Positions 43,346-52,476 of a DNA stretch of 64,000 bases are shown piece by piece (within the stretch, counting starts at the first letter, position 1; each line of letters opens with the position of its first letter). Location of the stretch: positions 1-64,000 of the forward strand of contig NZ_LZSE01000018.1 of NCBI RefSeq assembly GCF_001665295.1. The letters run 5' to 3'. The notes beneath the pieces are model-generated. The model saw nothing but the letters and a program-made list of their open reading frames with translations. It was not told where the DNA came from and searched no databases. Source of the DNA: Mycobacterium sp. 1554424.7. Its GTDB lineage: Bacteria; Actinomycetota; Actinomycetes; Mycobacteriales; Mycobacteriaceae. The translations under genes were made by a program, and so were the position numbers.

Positions 43346-43921
43346 TCACCAATTCGCGGCCAGCGGCCGGGTGTCGAACACCTCGATGACGACGTCGCGG
43401 TCCCCGTAGCGGGCGACCGAGGTCAGCCCGGGCGTTTCCGCGATGACGGCGTGGGCCGCGTCGCCGGTGAGCGGATAATCGGCGCCGGGGTGGCGGCTGT
43501 GTGCGGCAACGACATTCGCGCCCCAATGCAGCCGCGGGCATTCGCGCCACAACACCGCGGCCAGCGCGTCGGCGTCCAGGTGATAGGCAACTTCGCTGAG
43601 CACCAGCAGGTCGAACGGCCCGGGCGGCCATGCCGCGTCCCGGGCCGACAGGTACAGGGTCACCCGGTCCCGGCAGCCGGCCCGCCGCAGCCGCGCGTCC
43701 GCGGTGCGCAGCGTCGCATCCGCCACGTCCATCGCGGTCACGTGATCGCAACGCCCGGCCAGCTGGGCGGTCAGCGCCCCCGTCGAGCAGCCCGGCTGGA
43801 CCGCGTGCCGATACCGGCGGCCGGGCAGCAGCGCCAGGGTGATGGCGTCCTTGCGCTGTTGGTACCACCGCGTCGGCGGCCGCCATGGATCCTCGGGGCC
43901 GGCATGCGCCGCGGCGGTCAT
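43346..43921 (-). CDS. SAM-dependent methyltransferase (NodS-like)
   Basis: A 191-residue class I methyltransferase. The motif I equivalent is 'AVQPGCSTGALTAQLA', motif II is 'VTAMDVADATLRTA' and motif IV is 'FDLLVLSEVAYHL'. It resembles NodS-type N-methyltransferases. ATG 43921 overlaps the PIG-L stop by ATGA, so translation is coupled. In this setting it probably methylates the amino group exposed by the PIG-L deacetylase (inference from NodS logic). Confidence 0.87.
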   Translation of the reverse strand: MTAAAHAGPEDPWRPPTRWYQQRKDAITLALLPGRRYRHAVQPGCSTGALTAQLAGRCDHVTAMDVADATLRTADARLRRAGCRDRVTLYLSARDAAWPPGPFDLLVLSEVAYHLDADALAAVLWRECPRLHWGANVVAAHSRHPGADYPLTGDAAHAVIAETPGLTSVARYGDRDVVIEVFDTRPLAANW

Positions 43922-44691
43922 CGGAACACCACCTCGCCCACCGCGAGCAGCCGCTGCAGCACGAAGGGCGGCACGACGGGCGCCGCGCCGCCGGCGGCCG
44001 GCTCGAGCTGGCTGCGAAAACAATGCGCGGCCAGGCGTTTGCGAACGAGTGCGCGACCGGTCACCCGGATCGACTGGGCGCGGTGCCAGGGCACCGTGGG
44101 GTCGGCGGGGCTGGCCCAGTGCCACATCCACACCGGATATTCCAGCAGCGCGGCGCCGGTGCGCTCACACGCGCGCGCGGCAGCGCGGCCCACGGCCTCG
44201 TGATCCGGGTGCCCGTCGCCCCGCCAGGTCGCGGCGCACCACGTCCCGGGGGCGGCGGCATCGAGGATCCCCGCGAGCAGGTCGGCCAGACCGTCCTCGT
44301 GGTCGGCCAGCTGCCCGTCGGGCAGTCCCAGCGACACGGGCTCGGGGATCCCCAAAACGCTTGCTGCCCTGCAAAGTTCATATCTGCGGGTGATCTCCCA
44401 CCGGGTGCGCTCCCACGGCGCCGCACCGGGCACGGCTGCGCCGCCGTCGCTGGCCGAGACCACCTGGACGTCGACGCCGGAGGCGACGAGTTGGGCGGTC
44501 GCCGCGCCGAATCCGAGCGTCTCGTCGTCGGGGTGGGCAGCGACGACGACGATTCCGGGGCACGCGCTCAGGTCCAGCGGGGGCAGGGGGGCCGAGTCCA
44601 GCGCCGCCAGCCACACCGGCGCCGGCGTGCCGCCGCGGGTAAGCGGCTTGGCGGCGAACTTGGCGCAGTTGCCCGCCCGCAGCGTTTTCAT
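43918..44691 (-). CDS. PIG-L family deacetylase
   Basis: A 257-residue zinc-dependent LmbE/PIG-L-like deacetylase with 'AAHPDDETLG' (zinc ligands H53, D56) and 'WRGDGHPDHEAVG' providing the third ligand. The family removes N-acetyl groups from GlcNAc-type sugars, as in MshB and GlcNAc-PI de-N-acetylases. It is coupled to the methyltransferase downstream and sits 10 bases after the acyl-CoA-dehydrogenase-like gene. Confidence 0.9.
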   Translation of the reverse strand: MKTLRAGNCAKFAAKPLTRGGTPAPVWLAALDSAPLPPLDLSACPGIVVVAAHPDDETLGFGAATAQLVASGVDVQVVSASDGGAAVPGAAPWERTRWEITRRYELCRAASVLGIPEPVSLGLPDGQLADHEDGLADLLAGILDAAAPGTWCAATWRGDGHPDHEAVGRAAARACERTGAALLEYPVWMWHWASPADPTVPWHRAQSIRVTGRALVRKRLAAHCFRSQLEPAAGGAAPVVPPFVLQRLLAVGEVVFR

Positions 44692-44701
44692 GGCCGGGTT
44701 C

Positions 44702-45646
44702 TCATGACCGTCGTCCGGCGAGGCGCCCGAGTTCGGCGAGGTCCCGCTCGGCGTGGCTTTGCCGGATGTAGATGGTCAGGTCGGCGACTCGCTGGGCGTG
44801 CCGGCCGTCCTGGCACAGTGGGCCCGGCCCCAGGGCGCGGCCGGTGCGCGTGATGGCCTCGTCGGCGGCGTGTTCCACCACCGTGCGCACCCGACGGGCC
44901 AGCAGCTGAGCGGTATTGGACCGGTCGAAGGGGTCGGCGTCGATCTGCGCCGCCGCCGCGGCCAGGATCGCGTCGCCGGCGGCCAGTGCGGCGTCCACCG
45001 CGCCCAGGTGGGCCAGCGAGTAGGCGTCGGCGGATTCGCTTGTCGCGCAGCGGTATAACGGCTCCGCCACCCGTCGGGCACCGCCGAGCCAGCAGGCGGC
45101 GGCGCCGATCGCCCCGTGCCACAGACCGGGCCGGGTCAGATAGTCGTCGGGGTCACCCACGGCGACGGCGCGCGCGTTGGTGAATTGCACCGCGCGGGTG
45201 TCGCTGCCGGCCATCCCGACGTTCCACCAGGTGGTCGGCAACGCTTTGACGGCGGGTTCGGTGACCGGCACCGCGAACAGGCCGCACCGCCCGTCGTCGA
45301 GCCGGGCGGTCACCAGCGCGTGGGTGCAGAACCCGGCCCCCGAGCACCACACCTTGGTGCCGTTGAGGATGACCGTGCCGCCGCTGATCGTGGTGGCGAT
45401 CAGCGCGTCGTCGGACGATTCGGCGGCCCACACGCCCCACAGCTGATCGGAATCGGGCGGCTTGCCGCCCAACTCGTGCAGTATCGCGACGGCGTCGGTG
45501 TGGGCCTCGGCTATCCGGGCCGCCACGATGTCCTCCTCGGCCAGCCGCGCCAGGCGTTGCCAGCGTTCGGCGGTGCGTCCCGAGGCGGGCAGCGGCAGCT
45601 CGAGCCATCCCGAGTCCAGCCAATGCTTCACCAGCCCCGCCGTCAT
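44702..45646 (-). CDS. Acyl-CoA dehydrogenase-like protein, short
   Basis: A 314-residue protein with ACAD middle-domain signatures ('GTKVWCSGAGFCTHALVTARL', 'TWWNVGMAGSDTRAVQF') and a C-terminal helical domain. At about 70 residues shorter than typical ACADs, it may lack part of the N-terminal domain or be a specialised family that does not oxidise acyl-CoA. ATG 45646. It is the first gene of the PIG-L/methyltransferase/EEP cluster. Confidence 0.82.
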   Translation of the reverse strand: MTAGLVKHWLDSGWLELPLPASGRTAERWQRLARLAEEDIVAARIAEAHTDAVAILHELGGKPPDSDQLWGVWAAESSDDALIATTISGGTVILNGTKVWCSGAGFCTHALVTARLDDGRCGLFAVPVTEPAVKALPTTWWNVGMAGSDTRAVQFTNARAVAVGDPDDYLTRPGLWHGAIGAAACWLGGARRVAEPLYRCATSESADAYSLAHLGAVDAALAAGDAILAAAAAQIDADPFDRSNTAQLLARRVRTVVEHAADEAITRTGRALGPGPLCQDGRHAQRVADLTIYIRQSHAERDLAELGRLAGRRS

Positions 45647-45798
45647 GCGCGATCTCCCGGCGCCGACCGATCGCGGGACGTTGGGGCTGACATAACACCA
45701 GACTTGCCAGTGTGACGGCCACTTAAACGGACGACAAACGATGTCTCGCGAACGCGGGACAGGTTGCCCGGCCGACAGGCGGGTATCACCTATGCACC

Positions 45799-46368
45799 AT
45801 GACACCCACCCGGACGCCCGCGGACGTGTCCTGCAGCCCGCTGCGGGAGGCGTTGCGCGGCGCGGCGTCGGCGCTGAAGGAGAACGGGCCGCGGTTCGCG
45901 CTGGCCGGGACGTATGCGTTGTGGGCCTTCGGCGCACCCGAACCCAGCCACGACGTGGATCTCGTCGTCGCCGAGACCGACGTGGCGAGCGCCGAGGCCA
46001 CCCTCTCCGGGGCCGGGTTCGCCGTTGAACACCCCCCGGAGGACTGGCTGTTCAAGGCGCGGACCGGCGACACGGTCGTCGATGTCTTGCATCGCATCAA
46101 CGGCGAGCGCGTGGAGCCGGCCATGCTGGACTGCGCCGAGCAGCGCGACGTGTTGGCCATCGCGATGCCGGTGCTGCCGCCGACCATGGTGGTCATCCAG
46201 AAGCTGCTCTCCCTCAACGAACATCACTGCGATTTCGCCAAGCTGCTGCCGCCGGTGCGGGCGGTCCGCGAAAGGCTGGATTGGGAGCACATCAGGTCCC
46301 GGACCGCCGACAACGATTACGCGGCAGCGTTTCTGGTGCTGGCCGACCGCCTCGGCCTCACCAGCTAG
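45799..46368 (+). CDS. Nucleotidyltransferase-fold protein
   Basis: A 189-residue protein of the MNT/AbiEii-like nucleotidyltransferase superfamily. 'FALAGTYALWAFGAPEPSHDVDLVV' contains the G-[ST]..(A)..hG....(D)hDh signature with DVDLV providing the metal-binding aspartates. No partner antitoxin-like gene is adjacent, so a toxin role is not supported. Start ATG 45799. It is followed by an unusual repeat block. Confidence 0.8.
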   Translation: MTPTRTPADVSCSPLREALRGAASALKENGPRFALAGTYALWAFGAPEPSHDVDLVVAETDVASAEATLSGAGFAVEHPPEDWLFKARTGDTVVDVLHRINGERVEPAMLDCAEQRDVLAIAMPVLPPTMVVIQKLLSLNEHHCDFAKLLPPVRAVRERLDWEHIRSRTADNDYAAAFLVLADRLGLTS

Positions 46369-46373
46369 TCGCG

Positions 46374-46500
46374 TTGAGTGTGCACTGGCGGCTTTGAGTG
46401 TGCGGTAGCGGCTTTCAGTGTGCGCTCAGGGCGGGATCTCGGCGATTTTTCCGCCCGGGATTCACTCGCAAGGCCCACAATTCACACGCAACGTCTGAAG
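46374..46500. repeat. Tandem and inverted 20-mer repeat block
   Basis: Three tandem 20-bp units begin at 46374, 46394 and 46414 (consensus TTgAGTGTGCggt.GCGGCT). Beyond a GGGCGG...CCGCCC hairpin (46430-46456), two related units appear inverted (ATTCACTCGCAAGGCCCACA and ATTCACACGCAACG, 46460-46494). It lies between two convergent genes, so it may act as a bidirectional terminator or an intergenic mobile-type repeat. Confidence 0.7.
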
Positions 46501-46521
46501 GCCCCGGCTAGAAGGCCCGCG

Positions 46522-46779
46522 TCAGTGGTTGCGCAGCTTGGCGACCAGCTTGTCCTTGGTCAGGCTCGAATAGCCCGACATGCCAAGCTCTTTGGCCCTC
46601 TTCTTCAGCTGCGGAACCGTCCAGTCCGCATAGGACCCGGACTTGCCGCCCTTGCGCCCGACGGACGAGCGGCCCCGGGCCGCGGCCGCATTGGAGATCC
46701 GCGCCGCCTTTTCCTTGGAGTCACCCTGCTTGCGCAGCTCCTGATACATCTTTTCGTTCTTGATCGACGACCTTGGCAT
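46522..46779 (-). CDS. Small Rho-N/SAP-like domain protein (DUF7218 type)
   Basis: An 85-residue basic protein. An N-terminal helical part ('KNEKMYQELRKQGDSKEKAARISNAAA') is followed by a glycine/serine linker and a Rho N-terminal-like fold ('WTVPQLKKRAKELGMSGYSSLTKDKLVAKLRNH') that binds nucleic acid in relatives. It lies 32 bp downstream of katE on the same strand. It may be a nucleoid-associated stress protein. Confidence 0.8.
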   Translation of the reverse strand: MPRSSIKNEKMYQELRKQGDSKEKAARISNAAAARGRSSVGRKGGKSGSYADWTVPQLKKRAKELGMSGYSSLTKDKLVAKLRNH

Positions 46780-46811
46780 CGTTGCTCCTCAGTTGCTCTT
46801 AACTTGATCGG

Positions 46812-48941
46812 TTATGCCGGCACCGGGTCGGTTTGGCGTTCCCAGCAGCGGTGCCGGGCCAGCGCGGCGGCAAATTCCTCGACGAACTCGTCGGGAAAGT
46901 CCTCGGCGGCCGCTTTGGTGGTCACGACGGACCGGTCGCTCACGACGTCAGTGGCCGAGTCGTCGCCCGAGGCGAGGCGGGCCTCGATGTTCGCGGCGCG
47001 CAGCAGTTTGATCCCCGCGCCGTACGCGCCGATCGGCTTGAGGTGTTTGTAGGCCTCGACGACGAAGTGCACGGCGTAACCGTCTTCGGCAAGCGCCGCC
47101 ACCGAATCGGGCCCGCACGCCACCACCACCGCGTCGTAGAGGACCGACGCCATCGTGGTGAACGCCCGGTCGACGGGCAGTTCCCCGCCGGACCCGCCGC
47201 GCAGCGTGCCGCCGGCGACGGGGGCCAGCACTTCGACCGTCGCGCCGCGCTGGCCCATTGACTCCTTGAAGCGTTGCGTCCCAACGACGTCCACGCCGTC
47301 GGCGGCCAGCACGGCGATCTTGCGGGACTCGATGCCCTCGCTTACCCCGATCTGGGACAGCGCCGGCGAGGAGGCCACCTCGCCGTCGACCGCTTCGTCG
47401 GGCGGCGCGGGCAGCCCCAGCTTGGCCGCCACCCGGGTGGCCAGCCCGTGGTCGACGCGGGCGAGCTGGGCCACCACCGCCGAACGGATGTCGGGCACTT
47501 CGACCTTGCCCAGCTCGAACGCGAACGCGGCAACGATGTGTTCGGCCTCGACCGCCGACATGCTCTTCCAGAACATCCGCGCCTGGCTGTAATGGTTCTC
47601 GAAGGACTTGGCGCGCTTGCGCATCGCCGTTCCGTCGACCCGCTGCGTGTAGTGGCGGAACACGTCGTCTTCTACTCCCGAGGCCAACGCCGGGCATCCG
47701 CTGCCGAGGGTGTTCTTGTAGTAGCTGGACCGGCCCTGCGGGATCGCGTGCTGGGAGTAGCCGTCCTGCTGGTTGGTGCGGACGTCGGCGACGGGCCGGT
47801 TCACCGGCAGCTGCGCAAAGTTGGGCCCGCCCAGGCGGATCAGCTGGGTGTCGAGGTAGGAGAAGTTGCGGAACTGCAGCAGCGGGTCGTTGGTGAAGTC
47901 GATCCCCGGCACCACGTTGGCGGTGTGAAAGGCGACCTGCTCGGTCTCGGCGAAGAAGTTGTCGGGGTTGCGGTTCAGCACCATCTTGCCGACCGGGCGA
48001 ACCGGAACCTGTTCCTCGGGAATGATCTTCGTGGCATCGAGGAGGTCGAAATCGAAGTTGAACTCGTCGGCCTCGGCGACGAGCTGCACCCCGAGCTCCC
48101 ACTCGGGATACTGGCCGGACTCGATCGCCTCCCACAGGTCGCGGCGGTTGTAATCGGGGTCCTTGCCGGCGATCTTTTGGCATTCGTCCCAGATCAGCGA
48201 GTGCACGCCGAGGCGGGGCTTCCAGTGGAACTTCACGAAAGTGCCCTCACCGCTGGCGTTTACCAGACGGAACGTGTGCACGCCGAACCCCTGCATCATG
48301 CGGTAACTGCGCGGCAGCGCGCGGTCCGACATCAGCCACATGATGGCGTGCAGCGTCTCGGGCTGCAGCGAGACGAAATCCCACAGCGTGTCGTGCGCCG
48401 AGGCCGCCTGCGGAATCTCGTTGTGCGGCTCAGGTTTCACCGCGTGGACGAAGTCGGGGAACTTGATGCCGTCCTGGATGAAGAAGACCGGAAAGTTGTT
48501 GCCCACCAGGTCGTAATTGCCCTGCTCGGTGTAGAACTTGGTGGCAAAACCGCGGACGTCGCGGACGGTGTCGGCCGAGCCGCGCGACCCCGCCACCGTG
48601 GAGAACCGCACGAACACCGGCGTCTGGGTGCCCGGCGTGGTCAGGAATTTCGCCGCGGTGTACTCGGCCAGCCAGTCGTCGTACGGTTCGAAGAAGCCGT
48701 AGGCGCCGGCGCCGCGGGCGTGGACGACGCGCTCCGGAATCCGCTCGTGGTCGAAGTGGGTGATCTTTTCCCGGGCGTGAAAGTCCTCCAGCAGGGTGGG
48801 ACCCCGCTCGCCGGCGGTCAGCGAGTCGTCGGTGTGATCGACGCGGACGCCCTGCTGGGTGGTGAGGAATCCGGTGTCGCGGCGGACTCGCGACGGGTCC
48901 AGGGCGCGCTGTTTCGGATCTGATGTGTGGTCGGTTCCCAT
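46812..48941 (-). CDS. katE: Large-subunit monofunctional catalase (HPII type)
   Basis: A 709-residue clade-2 catalase. The distal histidine is H74 in '[14 protein letters not shown]'. '[27 protein letters not shown]' spans the conserved core (given as two parts: [13 protein letters not shown] and [12 protein letters not shown]). The haem-proximal Tyr lies in '[15 protein letters not shown]'. The C-terminal 150 residues form the flavodoxin/GATase-like domain of large catalases. It decomposes H2O2 in the cytoplasm. ATG 48941 follows a short leader; the next gene upstream is divergent. Confidence 0.95.
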   Translation of the reverse strand: MGTDHTSDPKQRALDPSRVRRDTGFLTTQQGVRVDHTDDSLTAGERGPTLLEDFHAREKITHFDHERIPERVVHARGAGAYGFFEPYDDWLAEYTAAKFLTTPGTQTPVFVRFSTVAGSRGSADTVRDVRGFATKFYTEQGNYDLVGNNFPVFFIQDGIKFPDFVHAVKPEPHNEIPQAASAHDTLWDFVSLQPETLHAIMWLMSDRALPRSYRMMQGFGVHTFRLVNASGEGTFVKFHWKPRLGVHSLIWDECQKIAGKDPDYNRRDLWEAIESGQYPEWELGVQLVAEADEFNFDFDLLDATKIIPEEQVPVRPVGKMVLNRNPDNFFAETEQVAFHTANVVPGIDFTNDPLLQFRNFSYLDTQLIRLGGPNFAQLPVNRPVADVRTNQQDGYSQHAIPQGRSSYYKNTLGSGCPALASGVEDDVFRHYTQRVDGTAMRKRAKSFENHYSQARMFWKSMSAVEAEHIVAAFAFELGKVEVPDIRSAVVAQLARVDHGLATRVAAKLGLPAPPDEAVDGEVASSPALSQIGVSEGIESRKIAVLAADGVDVVGTQRFKESMGQRGATVEVLAPVAGGTLRGGSGGELPVDRAFTTMASVLYDAVVVACGPDSVAALAEDGYAVHFVVEAYKHLKPIGAYGAGIKLLRAANIEARLASGDDSATDVVSDRSVVTTKAAAEDFPDEFVEEFAAALARHRCWERQTDPVPA

Positions 48942-49038
48942 GCCGTTCGGTTACCACCGCTCATCCGTCGTAAACCGGGGCCACGACGCATCCACCAAAC
49001 GCGGCGCGGTTACCCGCCCTCGATGGGGGTAGTCGAGG

Positions 49039-50093
49039 GTGGTGATCGACGCGGCCAGTGAGAATGCCGAATTGCGCGAAGTGGTCGTGCTCTCGCGCCT
49101 GGCCGCCGGGCTCTCACCGGGTGCGGCGTTCGCGGACCTGATGGTGCTCCACGACCCCGCGGGCGCGCCGGCCCAGATCGTCGATCGGTGCGGCCGCTGC
49201 CGATCGTCGCCGAAAATGGTGCGGCGCTTGAGCCGAGCCGCATCGACGCATTGTTCCGTTCGGCCGCCGCGGCGTTCCGGGCCCGCGCGGGCGGCGTGCT
49301 GTTGTCGGGCGTGTTCGACAAGGGGGTGACACAGGTGGTTGGCCCGCGGTTGGCTGTCCGCATCGAAGCAGCACCCCAGCACGACGTGCCGATCCTCGTG
49401 ATGGACGGGGTGCTGGACAGCTCGACGTACCGGACCGTCCGCGACACGGTGATCGAGGCCGCGCTGGACGAGCCGCGCGCGGTGATCGTGGACGTCAACC
49501 GGCTGTCCGCGCCGTCGGCGTCGGCCTGGACGGCATTCACCAGCGCCCGTTGGCACGTCAGCGTGTGGCCGGACGTGCCCATTCTGCTGGTGTGCGCGCA
49601 ACCGCAGGTTCGCCATGCGATGGCCTCCAGCGGAGTGACCCGATACGTGCGGGTGCACCCCACCCGGCCGTTGGTGCTTCACGACGTGCGCGACCAGCCC
49701 TTGGCCAGCCGGCGGCGGGCGCGCAGCGAGCTGCCGCCCGCTGCGGAGAGCGTCGGCATGGCCCGTGCCATGGTCACCGACTGGCTTACCCTGTGGGACG
49801 AACGCGAGCTGATACCGGTTGCGGCGACGGTGGCGACCGTCTTCGTCGAGAACGTGCTCGATCACACGCAGAGCGCGCCAGTGTTGATTGTCGAGAGCCA
49901 GCGGGACACCATCACGGTCGCGGTGGAGGATCGCAGCGACCGCCTGCCGGGGCGACACGAAGATTCCGACCGAGGCGCGGAAATCGCGTCCGGGTTGGCC
50001 ATAGTTTCCGCGCTCTGTCAGGCGTGGGGGGCCACGCCGACCCCGTCGGGCAAGACGGTATGGGCGCTGGTCGGTCGCGCAAACCTGCTCTGA
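49039..50093 (+). CDS. STAS / HATPase-like anti-sigma-type regulator, probable frameshift
   Basis: Two adjacent frames together look like one protein of about 350 residues. From GTG 49039 the first frame reads 'VVIDAASENAELREVVVLSRLAAGLSPGAAF...AQIVDRCGR'. It then turns unnatural and Cys/Arg-rich. The second frame continues sensibly from about 49195 ('LPIVAENGAALEPSRIDAL'). A STAS domain follows (VPILVMDGVLDSSTYRTVRD) and then an ATPase-like domain (VFVENVLDHT...). One base lost near 49193-49197 would explain this. Otherwise the second gene starts at GTG 49188 (301 residues) or GTG 49326 (255 residues; overlaps the first frame's TGA). It probably regulates a sigma factor. Confidence 0.65.
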
Positions 50094-50224
50094 GGCCGCG
50101 AGACCCCGCAGGTCCACGATGCGAAACCCGGCGGCTCAGGGCGAAGCGGGCGAAGTCCCGGGTTTCGCCGGCCGTCAGCGGGGTAGCTATTGAAGTGGGC
50201 GCAGCGCGCAGACGGAGGGTGGCC

Positions 50225-51391
50225 GTGGTGAGGGTTGCAATCGTCACCGGTGACGACATCGTCGGCGACGACGCTGCGCAACTCTGTGCCGCGCTCGAGT
50301 GCCGCGGGCACGACGCGACGGCCTACGTCAGGGGCCAGCGCGGGATCCGCGTCGGTCCGGTCGCGGCGGCCCCCGCGCCGGCGGTTCTGCCCTATGTCGG
50401 CGACTGGGCGCGCGCCCTCGAGCGCCTGTGGTCGGCGGACCAACCGGACGTCGTGCACGCGTTCGGCTGGCTGGGTGGGTTGGCCGCCCAGCTGGCGGCG
50501 CGACGGCTGCGTATACCGATCGTGCAGAGCTTCCAGGGTTTGGCCGTCACTTCGCGCTGCGGCGCTCTCGCCGGTGCGCAGCACGGGCGCGAGCGCGAAC
50601 GCATCGAGCCGCTGTTGGCGCGTGGCGCCTCCTGGGTGACGGGTGAATGCACCGCCGACGCCGACGTGCTGGCCCGGCTACGCCACGGGCGGGCCCGAGT
50701 GTCCATCTTGTGCGGCGGCGTCGATGTCGAGCGATACAGCCCGGTGGGTCCCGCGGCCGTCCGCGATGCCCGTCACCGCATTCTGTGTATCGCGCCGAAC
50801 CCCTTGTCGGGCAACGGATTCGACATCGCCATCCGGGTGCTGCCCAAGATTGTGGGCGCGGAGCTCGTCATCGCCGAAACCGCCGCCCACGGGTCCGACC
50901 ACGACCGGGCGCGAGCCCAGCTGAAACGTTTCGCCGCCGAGACGGGCGTCGCCGACCGGGTCCGTTTCGCGGGGACGGTCGGCGATGACCAACTGCCATC
51001 GCTGCTGCGATCCGCCGACCTCGTCGCGTGCACGCCGCGACAGCCACCGCGGGCGGCACCGGTGTTGCAGGCCATGGCCAGCGGGGTGGCGGTCGTGGCG
51101 GTTCCGGTAGGCGTCCTGACCGACGCGGTGGTGGACGGCGTCACCGGGCTGGTGCTGCCGCGACGCAGCCCCGCCGCGGTGGCCACGGCGTTGAGAAACC
51201 TTCTGTCCCAGAGCTTTCAGTGTGACAGCATGGGCGCGGCGGGGCGAAGCCGCGCGGTCTCACGCTTCTCCTGGGAGCGGATAGGGCTCGACGCGCTGAA
51301 CATATATCGACAACTCGTCCCGCACACGTCGGCCCCCGTCGCACTCGCGGTGGACGGGGCGGCGCTGGCGCGATCGGCCGACCTACCATGA
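50225..51391 (+). CDS. Glycosyltransferase family 4 (GT-B)
   Basis: A 388-residue GT-B enzyme. The N-terminal acceptor domain begins VRVAIVTGDDIVGDD. The C-terminal donor domain has 'GTVGDDQLPSLLRSADLVACTPRQPP' and an E/D-type 'VLTDAVVDGVTGLVLPRR' like GT4 enzymes. GGAGG at 50214-50218 supports GTG 50225 or 50228. Its stop overlaps the ATG of the AraC regulator (ATGA). It likely transfers a sugar to an envelope or metabolite acceptor; the substrate is unknown. Confidence 0.88.
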   Translation: MVRVAIVTGDDIVGDDAAQLCAALECRGHDATAYVRGQRGIRVGPVAAAPAPAVLPYVGDWARALERLWSADQPDVVHAFGWLGGLAAQLAARRLRIPIVQSFQGLAVTSRCGALAGAQHGRERERIEPLLARGASWVTGECTADADVLARLRHGRARVSILCGGVDVERYSPVGPAAVRDARHRILCIAPNPLSGNGFDIAIRVLPKIVGAELVIAETAAHGSDHDRARAQLKRFAAETGVADRVRFAGTVGDDQLPSLLRSADLVACTPRQPPRAAPVLQAMASGVAVVAVPVGVLTDAVVDGVTGLVLPRRSPAAVATALRNLLSQSFQCDSMGAAGRSRAVSRFSWERIGLDALNIYRQLVPHTSAPVALAVDGAALARSADLP

Positions 51392-52470
51392 CGGCCATCT
51401 GCGACGACGCGGCGCCCGGCGCGGTCGGCGTAGCCGGCGAACCCGACGAGATCCAGATCGACCTGCGTCCCGCCCGCCGCGCCGTCGCGCGCGACCTCGC
51501 CCCGGTCCAAACGGCGGCGGCGGTCCGGTACGAGCAATTCCGCAGCGTCCAGCCCGACGCCATGCGCCGGTTCTTCGCCGGCGCATACACGCCGGGCTGG
51601 CGCGTCAGCGGCCTCACGAGCCGCTCGGCAGTCACCCATCGGCGCTGCGCGGCGGAGTCGATGGCGATCGACGAAGTGCTGATTCACGGCCCGGCGGCCT
51701 TCGAAATCCCGCCGGCCGAAACCCCGGCCGAAAACATTGTGGTGATCCAGCCCCGGGCCGGGTCGTTGACCGTGACCGGCGGGCCGTTTACGAACGTCGA
51801 CTGCCCCGTCCTGATCGCCCATGGCATGTCGTGTGCGCTGCAGGTGAACGGCGCGCGGTTCGACGTGGTGACCATCGCGCCCGGAGCGTTGCGCAAGGTC
51901 ACCGTGGACTGGCAGTCGCCGCTGTCGCAGCACGTCCGGTTCCTCAACTGGCGCCCGCGGTCGCGGGGCGCTGTGCGCGCGTGGCACCGGGCGCTCGATT
52001 ACGTCACCGCCACGTTGGCCGCGCCCGACACCGCGCAGCAGCCGATGATCGTGGCCCCGATGGCCTCGCTGCTGGCCGGCGCACTGCTCGAGTGCTACCC
52101 GTCCACCGTGACCGAACAGGACCTCGCGGCCGACCCCTCGCTGCCCGAACCGCTGAAGGAAGCGGTCGCCTTCATCCACCGGCATGCCGCCGGCGACGTG
52201 AGCATCAACGACATCGCGGGGGCCGCGCACCTGACACCCAGGGCGGTCCAATACCTGTTCCGGCGCCAGCTCGACACCACCCCCACCGAGTACCTGCGCC
52301 GGGCCCGGCTGCATCGCGCGCATCAGGAGCTGCTCGCCGGTGAGCGCGCCGGCGCCACCGTCACCGAGATCGCACAGCGTTGGGGCTTCGCGCACACCGG
52401 CCGGTTCGCGGTGCTGTACCGGCAGACCTACGGCCAGAGCCCGCACACCACGCTCAAACAGGTGAAGTAG
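51388..52470 (+). CDS. AraC family transcriptional regulator
   Basis: A 360-residue regulator. The C-terminal AraC double helix-turn-helix (about 260-355) reads 'DVSINDIAGAAHLTPRAVQYLFRRQLDTTPTEYLRRARL' in parts, ending 'GFAHTGRFAVLYRQTYGQSP'. The N-terminal half is a cupin-like sensing domain. It overlaps the glycosyltransferase stop by four bases, so the two are translationally coupled. Confidence 0.9.
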   Translation: MTAICDDAAPGAVGVAGEPDEIQIDLRPARRAVARDLAPVQTAAAVRYEQFRSVQPDAMRRFFAGAYTPGWRVSGLTSRSAVTHRRCAAESMAIDEVLIHGPAAFEIPPAETPAENIVVIQPRAGSLTVTGGPFTNVDCPVLIAHGMSCALQVNGARFDVVTIAPGALRKVTVDWQSPLSQHVRFLNWRPRSRGAVRAWHRALDYVTATLAAPDTAQQPMIVAPMASLLAGALLECYPSTVTEQDLAADPSLPEPLKEAVAFIHRHAAGDVSINDIAGAAHLTPRAVQYLFRRQLDTTPTEYLRRARLHRAHQELLAGERAGATVTEIAQRWGFAHTGRFAVLYRQTYGQSPHTTLKQVK

Positions 52471-52476
52471 CGGCCC

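Noticed and set aside
45799-46779. AbiE-type toxin-antitoxin with the nucleotidyltransferase gene
   Set aside because: No AbiEi-like partner is adjacent; the next gene is a convergent Rho-N-like protein.
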